DNA of 64,000 nucleotides, taken from assembly GCA_963772825.1 (NCBI GenBank), contig CAVYYX010000006.1, positions 248,001 through 312,000 of the forward strand, in the 5' to 3' direction. Below, piece after piece: positions 19,149 through 27,443 of this stretch (the first letter of the stretch is position 1; every line of letters begins with the position of its first letter). The position numbers and the translations under genes were made by a program. The stretch is from Desertimonas sp963772825 (GTDB lineage: Bacteria > Actinomycetota > Acidimicrobiia > Acidimicrobiales > Ilumatobacteraceae). The notes below the pieces were generated by a model. The model had not been told where the DNA came from, ran no database searches, and saw only the letters and a program-made list of their open reading frames with translations.

Positions 19149-19621
19149 TCGGTCTTGTGCGGCCGTTCGAACTCTTTGGTCGCTGTGATGACGTTGGCGG
19201 GCAGCTGTGAACCGCCCTGGCTTTGATGGAGGCACTCGGGGGTATGGTTCTCAACCCCTTCGTTTGGTTCTCAACACTTCGTGATGTCGATTCGGTGGCA
19301 CCACCCTCGGTAGGTGTGGGTCGGTTTCGTCGCTCATCGACGACCTAGCGTCGCACGCTTGTATGTTCGCTCGCCCCTGGGCTTCAAACCCCACCATCGG
19401 AGACCCCGGAACAACACCCTCGAAGCGACCTTCAGTGACCGACGATCGCGAGGCTCAGCGATCGCTCACAACGAACCCCCGGGCACGACTCCACTACCAC
19501 GGCGGGTGGCCACGCGGTGGTGCTACGGCGACTGAACCTCGTGAAAATCCGTGGCTTCGCCCGGTCCTTCAGGTAGAAATGTTCCCTGGCGGTACGCCTC
19601 TTGGCGAGGAGAGAGGGATAG
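19149..19621. other. Gene-free stretch with short repeat
   Basis: About 470 bases with no recognised frame. GGTTCTCAAC occurs twice around 19243-19275. The last 20 bases hold a strong ribosome binding site for the next gene. Confidence 0.5.
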
Positions 19622-20443
19622 ATGGCGGAACAACAGCGACTCGCAGCGACTTTGGCGTTCGACGCGGGGTTGATCGACATGGGCAGGCGGATGCACGAGG
19701 AGTTCGTGTCGAACTCGCCGTTTCAACACGTCGTCCTCGACGACGTCCTTCCCACGAACATCCTCGACGATGTCCTCGAGGAGTTCCCGACACCGTGGTC
19801 GGCGCCCTGGGAGGAGTTCGACAAGCAGACCGAGCTGAAGTTGGCGCTCAACGATACCACCCAAATGGGTCCCGCCACGCGGAGCCTGCTGGCCGAGTTC
19901 AACGGGCATGTATTCGTCGAGTTCCTCGAGGAATTGACAGGCATCAAGGGACTCATCCCAGACCCTCACTACGTGGGCGGCGGGCTCCACCAAATCCGAC
20001 CGGGCGGATTCCTGAAGGTGCATGCCGACTTCAACAGACACCAGCAACTTCAGCTCGACCGGAGACTCAACGCCCTGCTCTACCTGAATCGTGATTGGGA
20101 GGAGTCGTTCGGCGGGGCCCTCGAACTGTGGGACGAGAAGATGAGCCGTCCGGAGAAGGTTGTGCTCCCCGTGTTTAACCGCATGGTGATATTCGCGACC
20201 ACAGACTTCTCGTACCATGGTCATCCCTCGCCACTCATGTGTCCTCCCGACCGGACTCGCCGATCGATCGCGCTTTACTACTACACAAACGGCAGACCAG
20301 CGAGCGAGGTCAGTTCCGACCACTCGACGCTCTTCCAACGGCGTCCCGGCGAGGCGTTCCGTCAACGAACGATTCGCGACGAGGCCAAGCGATGGCTACC
20401 ACCGGCGGTTACGGACTTCATTGGGGCGCGCAAGCGAACCTGA
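19622..20443 (+). CDS. 2-oxoglutarate/Fe(II)-dependent oxygenase
   Basis: A 273-residue cupin-fold oxygenase of the 2OG-Fe(II) superfamily (PF13640 type). The iron-binding HxD is His134-Ala-Asp136 (LKVHADFN); the distal histidine is in SYHGHPSP (about 199-201) and the 2-oxoglutarate-binding arginine in RTRRSIALYYY (about 214). It starts at ATG 19622 after a purine-rich GGAGAGAGGG site. The substrate is unknown. These enzymes hydroxylate peptides, sugars or small molecules. It sits beside a decayed lasso-kinase homologue and a glycosyltransferase, so it could have belonged to a natural-product locus. Confidence 0.85.
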   Translation: MAEQQRLAATLAFDAGLIDMGRRMHEEFVSNSPFQHVVLDDVLPTNILDDVLEEFPTPWSAPWEEFDKQTELKLALNDTTQMGPATRSLLAEFNGHVFVEFLEELTGIKGLIPDPHYVGGGLHQIRPGGFLKVHADFNRHQQLQLDRRLNALLYLNRDWEESFGGALELWDEKMSRPEKVVLPVFNRMVIFATTDFSYHGHPSPLMCPPDRTRRSIALYYYTNGRPASEVSSDHSTLFQRRPGEAFRQRTIRDEAKRWLPPAVTDFIGARKRT

Positions 20444-20573
20444 TCAATCGATCGCTTGGCACGACGCGGACCCGCGCGTCAAGCGGTCCTCGGCCTCCCT
20501 CCGAATCGTGAAGCGCCCGCTGATAGTTGCGTGAGCCTGTCATCGGCCCGGCGTCTGGTGCCATTCCGTCTCG

Positions 20574-21423
20574 TTGCAAGCCTCTGAGGCGATCGTGGAA
20601 ACCGGTTTTCATGCCGCTTCTCAGGACGGCGTCGGCTGCCTGCCGCGCTGTGCCGACGGAGTCTGGGACGTCGACGTCCATTGGGGGGAGGACATCGAGG
20701 ACAGCGGCGCACCACCGTCAGGGCAGCCCATCGCATCGTTCGTCCACGACAATGTTGCGTGGTACACGGCGGCCGCCAGCGACTCCGGATATCTTCTTGC
20801 CGAAACGGTCACGGCATCCCTCCTGGCACTTCGCGGCGAGACCGTGCTCCACGCCAGTGCCGTGGCGATCGACGGAGCGGCCGTGGCCTTCGTCGGCCAA
20901 TCCGGGCGAGGCAAGTCGACGATCGCCGCCCTGCTGTGCGTCGCCGGTGCCGAACTCGTCACCGACGATGTGCTGACCGTCGATCCCGGACCACCGGTCA
21001 TGTGTGCAGGCGGCGCATCGGAACTTCGCCTTCGCCAAGCGGCAGCGAAAATCGGCCAGGGGCGGCCCGGCACGTCAAGTCGGAGGACCGCGGACGACCG
21101 CCTCGCCCTCGCCGTCAAGGCGGCGCCGCAACGGCCACTACCGGTCGCCGCAATCGTCATTCCATCGCCGTCGCGGACAGCGGTCGAACGTGGAGTTCAA
21201 GCGGCTTGAACCGAGCACCGCCCTGTTTGCGATGCTGTCGTTTCCACGGGTGCACGGCTGGCAACGGGCTGACGTGCTGACCCGCGACTTCTCCACGCTG
21301 AGCGATGTCGTCAACCGGGTGCCGACCTATGACGTGACGATTCCATGGGGTCCGCCGTTCGACCCCGACATCGCCCGCGCGCTCTTGACATTCGCTTCAG
21401 CGCGACCCGAGTCATCCGTCTGA
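20574..21423 (+). pseudogene. Second HprK-like lasso kinase, decayed
   Basis: Clearly related to the kinase at 13883: WDVDVHWG, TVLHASAVAIDGAAVAF, P-loop GQSGRGKST, VTDDVLTVDPGPP, and at the end NRVPTYDVTIPWGPPF. Compared with it, about 34 residues are missing before LLAETVTASLLALRGETVLH, and a one-base shift near 21190 moves the last 75 codons into another frame (EFKRLEPSTALF...). No lasso precursor, protease or cyclase lies beside it. It is probably the remnant of a second cluster or of a duplicated lasso module. Confidence 0.75.
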
Positions 21424-22612
21424 GTGCTGGAGACGCGGTCACGAGGCCAGAGGACGTGACGTTGAAGAGGGAGGTCACCGACGTGCAACCCCCTCCTGAT
21501 TGAGCGCCTCGCGACGTCGGGATGCACCGCACGGCGAGATCGACGAGTCGACCGGCGTTGACGCGTGAATCGAACTGCCGTTCTGCGCGCTCTCGCGCCG
21601 CCCCACCGAGCGTGCGCCGCAGTTCGGCATCAGCAACCAGGCGACGCAGTGCCGCTGCCAGTTCATCACCGTTTCCTGGCTTCACGGAGAATCCCGTGAC
21701 GCCGTCGATCACCAGCTCGCGCAGTCCCCCGACCGCCGACAGGACCACCGGCAAGCCGGCTGCACCCGCTTCGATCGCCGCGATGCCAAAGGTTTCGGAA
21801 CGGCTCGGGAGCACGAACACGTCACTCGTGCGATAGAGATCTCGCAACTCACCCCCGTTCGGTTCCAGCCCGTTGAACACGGTCACGCCGGGCGCTCGGG
21901 GGATCGGTGATCGGGTGACCACTCGCAACTCCGCACTCCCCCTCGGCAGCGCGGCGAAGGCGTCCAACAGCACGTCGCCCCCTTTGCGGAGGAAGTCACC
22001 GCCGACGAACAGGATCTTCACGGTGTCGCCGGTGCGATCGGCGGGCGTCCACAGCGTGGTGTCGACGCCCGGAGGTATCACCTCGATTCGCCGTGGATCG
22101 ACCGCGTAGTCGGTCGTCAACGAGTCGGCGACCCACTGTGACCAGGGGGCGTGGGCGGCGGCGCGTTGCATGACTCGGCGGTTCCAGCGGAACTTGGCCC
22201 ACCGAACGAGACCCGTTCGATCGAGCCGATGTTCGTACTCCCGGGCCATTTCATCGAGCTGCAGCGGAGTGACGTCCGAACAGAGCACGTACGGCCGTCT
22301 CCGCACGCGACGCGGTCCGATTGCCGCTGGCACTTGCGTGTTGAACACGCTGACGTCTGGCTGGACGCGATCGAAACCCTCAGCAACCTGCCGCCGGCCG
22401 CGAAGCGTCACCCGGATGGGCATCGACGGAAGCCGTTCCCACCACTCGGAAGTCGGCGCGTAGTCGACGATCACCCATCTGGAGTCGATGTCCCTTCGGG
22501 CGTCGACACCAGCGCGCAGGTTCATGGCGTGTGTGTGGTGGCCGAGGTGGGTCTCGACCACAAAGGTGATGTGCGGCACCTCCAAACCACGATGGAGGTC
22601 GCCGACCAGCAC
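21311..22612 (-). CDS. GT4-family glycosyltransferase
   Basis: A retaining GT-B glycosyltransferase. The C-terminal donor domain is classic: VIPPGVDTTLW, ILFVGGDFLRKGGDVLLDAF, SDVFVLPSRSETFGIAAIEAGAAGLPVV (E-x7-E) and GGLRELVIDGVTGFSV. The N-terminal acceptor domain begins VPHITFVVETHLGHHTHAMNL. Start GTG 22612; GTG 22579 is an alternative. The family part ends near 21500. The last 55-60 codons (GGGCTSVTSLFNV onwards) read antisense through the decayed kinase, so the original stop was probably lost. Confidence 0.8.
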   Translation of the reverse strand: MLVGDLHRGLEVPHITFVVETHLGHHTHAMNLRAGVDARRDIDSRWVIVDYAPTSEWWERLPSMPIRVTLRGRRQVAEGFDRVQPDVSVFNTQVPAAIGPRRVRRRPYVLCSDVTPLQLDEMAREYEHRLDRTGLVRWAKFRWNRRVMQRAAAHAPWSQWVADSLTTDYAVDPRRIEVIPPGVDTTLWTPADRTGDTVKILFVGGDFLRKGGDVLLDAFAALPRGSAELRVVTRSPIPRAPGVTVFNGLEPNGGELRDLYRTSDVFVLPSRSETFGIAAIEAGAAGLPVVLSAVGGLRELVIDGVTGFSVKPGNGDELAAALRRLVADAELRRTLGGAARERAERQFDSRVNAGRLVDLAVRCIPTSRGAQSGGGCTSVTSLFNVTSSGLVTASPALRRMTRVALKRMSRARGRCRGRTADPMESSRHRSAPG

Positions 22613-22653
22613 GGCGCCAGTGTTCCACGGCGCGATTGCGCAGAGCTAGCGAA

Positions 22654-24534
22654 TCACAGGTAGCCGACGTCGGTCCAGATCGCCGGGAGCATGAAGCCGA
22701 AGGCGCCGAAGTTGGCGACGTCGGCGTTGGTCGCCCACAGGTCGGGGCGCTGGTAGAGCGGGATCGTGTGACCGTAGTCCCACAGGATGACGTCGATCTG
22801 GTTGGCGATCGCCGCCCGCTCCGTGTCGTCGACGGTGCTCGCCAGTTCGGTGAGCAGCGGGTCGAGCTCGGGAATGTTGGAGAAGCCGAAGTTGCTCTCC
22901 GAGCCATTGCCGAACAGCTGGTCGATGCCCCGGAACGGGAACGGCGTTCCGGTCCACGTGAACGCGATCATCTCGAACTCCCCGGCGACGAGGATGTTCC
23001 CCCACTCCTGCAACGACATGTCGACGATCTCGACCTCGATGCCCACCTCGGCCAGTTGCGCCTGGACGAGCTGGGCCTCGTTCTCCGACACCGGCACGCC
23101 GACGATCTGCGAGTGGCGCACCGTGAGACGTTCGCCGTCCTTCTCCCGCACGCCGTCGGCTCCGGCGACCCAGCCGTTCTCGTCGAGCAAGGCCATCGCC
23201 GCATCGGGGTCGTACGTGCCGAACTCACCCGAGTTATCGACGTAGAACGGCGAATTCTCGACGAACACGTGACTGCCCAGCGGCTTCGCCGGCCACGGGA
23301 TGCCGGCGAGGTCGGAGACACCGATGGCGGCGCGATCGAGCGACATCTGGATCGCCCGGCGCACGACCTGGTCCTGGATCAGACCGCCGTTGGGGCCCGA
23401 GTTCAGCGTCACATGACGCCAGTTGGGCCCCGCCGATGCACGGATCTCGGCGCCAGGCGTGTTGAACGCCAGGGCGTAGCCGTTCGGGTCGGGACCGATG
23501 TCGAACGAGTCGATCTCGTTGTTGGCGAACGCCTGCGGCGTTGCATCGGTCGAGATCACCGTGAACTGGATCGAGTCGAGCAACGGCTCGTCGCCCCACC
23601 AGGTGTCGCTCGGCACCAACTCGACGATCTGGGCTGCCTCGTCGTACGTCCCGACCTCGAACGGACCGGTCATCCAGTCGTTGTTGATCGGGCCGATCCA
23701 TCCGCTGTTGTACGTCTCCGGATCGGCGTAGGCCGCCGCCGGGGCGAGGGACGAGAACAGCGCCTCGTGATCGGCATAGGGCTGGCAGAACGTGACGACC
23801 ACCTCGAACTCGTCGGCACCTTGCTCGACGGACGTGATCAGCTCGTAACCCTCCCTGGACACGGCCTGGAACTCCGGATCGAGGCCGCTGAGGGCGTTCC
23901 ACAGCGCCTGCCAGTCGGCGGCGGTGATCGGTGAGCCGTCGTGCCACACGGCTTCGGGATTGAGCGTGTAGGTCAGCGTGAGGTGGTCGTCGGACTCGGC
24001 GAACTCCGCGACGTAGTCGGTGTTCAACGTGGCCGTGCCCTCGTTGTCGATCAACCACGGGAAATACGTCATCGGCTGCAGCACTTCGGAGAAGTCGGTC
24101 TCGTTGCCGTCGGGATGATTGGGGTTCCAGTTCTCAGCCAGCGAGGCGACCTGCAAGCGCAACGTCCCGCCCTGCTGGAGGCTGTCGCGCGGCTGCGGGT
24201 TGATGTCGAACGTCGCGTCGGCGTCGAGCTCGCTGACGTTTGCCGGCAGCGTGGGCGGCGGAGCCGTCTCGACCGGTGCGGCCGTGGTGGTGGCAGGCGC
24301 GGCGGGCGCCGTGGTCTCCGCAGCCGCGGCGGCGGTCGTCGCGACGGCCGCCGGCGCCTCGGTAGCGGCCGGCGCGGTGGTCGCCGCCGCAGCTGCGGCA
24401 GCGATGTCGCGTGGGCACTCGCCACCGCCCGATCCGCCCGGTTCGGTCGTCGCCCCAACAGCGACGGTGGTGCCGAACATGATCGTCGCCGTCGCCGCCA
24501 GCACCGTCGCCGCGGCGCCTTTCGTCCGTCTCAT
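22654..24534 (-). CDS. Oligopeptide ABC transporter substrate-binding protein 1
   Basis: A 626-residue family-5 extracellular solute-binding protein. It starts at ATG 24534 behind a GGAGG site with a Sec signal (MRRTKGAAATVLAATATIMF...AVGA). A low-complexity Ala/Thr/Pro linker (about 45-100) leads to the binding domain: GGTLRLQVASLAENWNPNHPDG, LTYTLNPEAVWHDGSPITAADW and, near the end, YGHTIPLYQRPDLW. It closely resembles the protein at 25445-27331, so the two are tandem paralogues, but it is split from the dpp genes by vapBC and may bind other peptides. Confidence 0.9.
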   Translation of the reverse strand: MRRTKGAAATVLAATATIMFGTTVAVGATTEPGGSGGGECPRDIAAAAAAATTAPAATEAPAAVATTAAAAAETTAPAAPATTTAAPVETAPPPTLPANVSELDADATFDINPQPRDSLQQGGTLRLQVASLAENWNPNHPDGNETDFSEVLQPMTYFPWLIDNEGTATLNTDYVAEFAESDDHLTLTYTLNPEAVWHDGSPITAADWQALWNALSGLDPEFQAVSREGYELITSVEQGADEFEVVVTFCQPYADHEALFSSLAPAAAYADPETYNSGWIGPINNDWMTGPFEVGTYDEAAQIVELVPSDTWWGDEPLLDSIQFTVISTDATPQAFANNEIDSFDIGPDPNGYALAFNTPGAEIRASAGPNWRHVTLNSGPNGGLIQDQVVRRAIQMSLDRAAIGVSDLAGIPWPAKPLGSHVFVENSPFYVDNSGEFGTYDPDAAMALLDENGWVAGADGVREKDGERLTVRHSQIVGVPVSENEAQLVQAQLAEVGIEVEIVDMSLQEWGNILVAGEFEMIAFTWTGTPFPFRGIDQLFGNGSESNFGFSNIPELDPLLTELASTVDDTERAAIANQIDVILWDYGHTIPLYQRPDLWATNADVANFGAFGFMLPAIWTDVGYL

Positions 24535-24659
24535 CGCGCGCCTCCAGTGGCAAGTCGTTGGTGCCCGCAACCTAAGACGGCCACGGCGGCGACGGCTTGA
24601 ACCGGGTTGCCCGGTCGTGCGCCCGCTGACCCCGGGGGATATCTCCTCGACCGTCAAGA

Positions 24660-24665
24660 TATACT
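24660..24665 (+). promoter_or_regulatory. -10 box, leaderless vapBC promoter
   Basis: TATACT sits 7 nt before the GTG of vapB (24673), the best match to the -10 consensus in the window. No obvious -35. Confidence 0.5.
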
Positions 24666-24672
24666 CCCGTTC

Positions 24673-24888
24673 GTGACCAAGCGGTTGGTGGACATCGACG
24701 ACAACGTTCTCGCCGAAGCGCGCGCCGCGCTCGGCACGTCGACCTTGAAGGACACGGTCAACGGGGCTCTCCATGAAACGGCGCTGGCCGCCCGGCGGCG
24801 GGCGATCACCGCAGAATCATTGAAGGAATTCGCCGAACTGGCGCGAGACCTGGGCGATCCCGAGATCATGGCCAAGGCCTGGGAGTGA
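24673..24888 (+). CDS. vapB: VapB-type antitoxin
   Basis: A 71-residue antitoxin starting at GTG 24673 (TKRLVDIDDNVLAEARAALG...STLKDTVNGALHE). The N-terminal ribbon-helix-helix-like segment should bind the operon's own promoter, and the C-terminal helices neutralise VapC. Its stop overlaps the toxin start (GTGA, 24885-24888), the usual coupling that keeps the antitoxin in excess. Confidence 0.85.
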   Translation: MTKRLVDIDDNVLAEARAALGTSTLKDTVNGALHETALAARRRAITAESLKEFAELARDLGDPEIMAKAWE

Positions 24889-25307
24889 CCCCCGCCGGTT
24901 ACCTCATCGACAAGTCGGTCCTGGCGAGACTCCACCTCAGTGCTGTCAGCAACACGGTTGCTGCCCGAATCCAGGCCGGCCTGATCGGCATCAGCATCGT
25001 CACGGAACTCGAGGTTGGCTACTCGGCCCGATCATTGAACGACTACCGCGAAATGAGAGCCGACACCATCGACCCGCTGCTCGCGGTGCCACTTCCCGCT
25101 CGCGCCGAGTCACGGGCCCGGGAAGTGCAGGCGGCGCTCGTCGAGCGTGGTCGGCACCGCGCGGTGGGTGTTGCCGACCTCCTGCTCGCCGCGACGGCAC
25201 AGATCGAACGGCTGACAGTCCTGCACTACGACGCCGACTTCGATCTCATCGCCGAGATCACCGGTCAGCCGACCGAGTGGGTCGTGCCCCGCGGATCGAT
25301 TCCCTGA
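24885..25307 (+). CDS. vapC: VapC-type PIN-domain ribonuclease toxin
   Basis: A 140-residue PIN nuclease that cleaves RNA when freed from VapB. Acidic residues for Mg2+ are in place: Asp9 (GYLIDKS), Glu43 (TELEVGYS), Asp98 (VGVADLLLAA) and Asp116/118 (HYDADFD). The pair lies between two paralogous peptide-binding genes on the other strand and probably arrived by insertion. Confidence 0.9.
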   Translation: MTPAGYLIDKSVLARLHLSAVSNTVAARIQAGLIGISIVTELEVGYSARSLNDYREMRADTIDPLLAVPLPARAESRAREVQAALVERGRHRAVGVADLLLAATAQIERLTVLHYDADFDLIAEITGQPTEWVVPRGSIP

Positions 25308-25313
25308 CCGCTA

Positions 25314-25357
25314 CCCGAGTGCGGGCGGACCCGACGGTGGCCCGTGCCGCACTCGGG
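25314..25357. repeat. 11-bp inverted repeat after vapC
   Basis: CCCGAGTGCGG (25314-25324) pairs perfectly with CCGCACTCGGG (25347-25357) across a 22-nt loop, just after the vapC stop. Confidence 0.7.
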
Positions 25358-25385
25358 CGGCCGCAAACACTCGGGTGGGGCGCGG

Positions 25386-25419
25386 GAGGGCCCCGGCAGC
25401 GGGTGCTGCCGGGGCCCTC
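25386..25419. terminator. Strong bidirectional hairpin between vapC and SBP gene
   Basis: A perfect 15-bp GC-rich stem (25386-25400 with 25405-25419) and a GGGT loop stand between convergent genes. There is no T-run, so it would act by structure alone. Confidence 0.75.
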
Positions 25420-25444
25420 TCAGTCGTTACTGGTGAGCGTCAGC

Positions 25445-27331
25445 TCACAGGTAGCCGACGTCGGTCCAGATGACCGGCGTCTGGAAGCCGAAGGCGCCGA
25501 AGTTGGCGAGATCGGCCCGGTTGGCGGTCAGCTCCGGCCGCTGGTACAGCGGGATCGTGTGACCGTACTCCCACAGGATGACGTCGATCTGGTTGGCGAT
25601 CGCCGCCCGCTCCGTGTCGTCGATGGTGATGGCCAACTGGTCGAGCAACGGATCCAGCTCCGGGATGTTGGAGAAGCCGTAGTTGCTGTCCGAGCCGTTG
25701 CCGTAGAGCTGCGAGATGCCGCGGAACGGGAACGGCGTACCGATCCACGAGAAGGCCATCAGCTCGAAGTCGCCGACGGTGAGTCGGTTGCCGAACTCCT
25801 GCACCGGGACGTCGACGATCTCGACTTCGATGCCGACCTCGGCGGCCTGGCTGCGAACGAGTTGGGCCTCGTTCTCCGACACCGGAACGCCGACGAGCTG
25901 CGAGAAGCGGACGGTCAGACGCTCGCCGTCCTTCTCGCGGACACCGTCGGCTCCGGCGACCCAGCCGTTCTCCTCGAGCAGCGCCATCGCCGCGTCGGGG
26001 TTGTACGTGCCGAACTCACCGGCGTTGTCGACGTAGAACGGCGAGTTCTCGACGAACACGTGGCTGTTCAGCGGCTGGGCGGGCCACGGGATGCCGGCGA
26101 GGTCGGACACGCCGATGGCGGCCCGGTCGAGCGACATCTGCAGTGCCTGACGGACAACCTGGTCCTGGATCAGGCCGCCGTTGGGTCCCGAGTTCATCGT
26201 GACGTGACGCCAGTTGGGCCCGGCGGCGGCGCGGATCTCGGCGCCTGGCGTGTTGAACGACAGGGCGTAGCCGTTGGGATCGGGACCGATGTCGAACGAG
26301 TCGAGCTCGTTGTTGGCGAAGGCCTGCGGCGTGGCGTCAGGGCTGATCACCGTGTACTGGATCGTGTCGAGCAGCGGAGCGGCGCCCCACCACGTGTCGC
26401 TCGGCACCAGCTCGACGATCTGCGCGGCGTCGTCGTACGTGCCGACCTCGAACGGACCGGTGAACCAATCGTTGTTGATCGGGCCGATCCAGCCGGTGTT
26501 GAACGTCTCGGGATCGGCGACCGACTCGGCGGGCGACATGTCCGAGAACAACGCCTCGTAGTCCGGGTACGGCTCGCAGAACGTGACGACGACCTGGAAC
26601 TCGTCGGCACCCTGCTCGACCGAGGTGATCAAGTCGTAGCCCTCGGTGGCAACGACCTGGAACTCGGGGTTGAGGCTGTTCAGCGCGTTCCACTGGGCCT
26701 GCCAGTCGGCGACCGTGATCGGGTTGCCGTTGTGCCACACGGCCGCCGGGTTGAGCGTGTACGTCAACGTCAACCCGTCCTCGGACGCCTCGAACGCCGT
26801 CACGTAGTCCGGGTTCGGCGTGGCCACACCCGCGGCGTCGATCAGCCACGGGAAGTAACCGATCGGCTGCCGCACGGTGGAGAAGTCGAGCTCGTTGCCG
26901 TCGGGATGGTTGGGGTTCCAGTTCTCGGCCAGCGATGACACGGCGAGGCGCAACGTCCCACCCTGCTGCAGGCTGTCCCGCGGCTGCGGGTTGATGTTGC
27001 TGGTGGCCTCAGGGTCGAGCTGGCTGACGTTCTCGGGCAGCGTCGGCGGAGGCGCGGTCTCGACGGGTGCCGCGGCGGTGGTCTCCGGGGCGGCCGCGGC
27101 GGTTGTCGCCGGGGCGGCGGCCGCAGCGGTGGTCTCCGGTGCGGCGGTGGTCTCTGGGGTCGTAGTCGCCGCCGCGGCAGCGGCCGCGATGTCGCGGGGG
27201 CATTCGCCGCCACCACCGCCAGCAGGCTCGCTCGGCGGCGTCGTTGCCAGCGCGCTGCTGCCGACGCCAAAGGCGACGGCTAGCGAAGCGATGAGCGCCG
27301 CCCGGAAGGCGGTGCCTCTCTTACGTGTCAT
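25445..27331 (-). CDS. Oligopeptide ABC transporter substrate-binding protein 2
   Basis: A 628-residue family-5 solute-binding protein, start ATG 27331 after a GGAGGGA site. Signal peptide MTRKRGTAFRAALIASLAVAF...ALA, an Ala/Thr/Pro-rich linker, then GGTLRLAVSSLAENWNPNHPDG, LTYTLNPAAVWHNGNPITVADW and HTIPLYQRPEL. It captures peptides outside the cell for the permease encoded by the following dpp genes, which are upstream in the same direction. It is nearly identical over long runs to the paralogue at 22654. Confidence 0.92.
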   Translation of the reverse strand: MTRKRGTAFRAALIASLAVAFGVGSSALATTPPSEPAGGGGGECPRDIAAAAAAATTTPETTAAPETTAAAAAPATTAAAAPETTAAAPVETAPPPTLPENVSQLDPEATSNINPQPRDSLQQGGTLRLAVSSLAENWNPNHPDGNELDFSTVRQPIGYFPWLIDAAGVATPNPDYVTAFEASEDGLTLTYTLNPAAVWHNGNPITVADWQAQWNALNSLNPEFQVVATEGYDLITSVEQGADEFQVVVTFCEPYPDYEALFSDMSPAESVADPETFNTGWIGPINNDWFTGPFEVGTYDDAAQIVELVPSDTWWGAAPLLDTIQYTVISPDATPQAFANNELDSFDIGPDPNGYALSFNTPGAEIRAAAGPNWRHVTMNSGPNGGLIQDQVVRQALQMSLDRAAIGVSDLAGIPWPAQPLNSHVFVENSPFYVDNAGEFGTYNPDAAMALLEENGWVAGADGVREKDGERLTVRFSQLVGVPVSENEAQLVRSQAAEVGIEVEIVDVPVQEFGNRLTVGDFELMAFSWIGTPFPFRGISQLYGNGSDSNYGFSNIPELDPLLDQLAITIDDTERAAIANQIDVILWEYGHTIPLYQRPELTANRADLANFGAFGFQTPVIWTDVGYL

Positions 27332-27443
27332 TCAATTCCCTCCAATTGGTCCGGTGGCAGATCGACAAACGTAGTCGACCGACCCTTGTTGCTTTCACTC
27401 CCCCGGCGGCCGACGGCTCGTCGCGGTGGAACGAAACCTTGTG

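Noticed and set aside
25277..26938. 553-codon plus-strand frame
   Set aside because: Antisense to the binding-protein gene; composition is typical of the opposite strand of a GC-rich gene.
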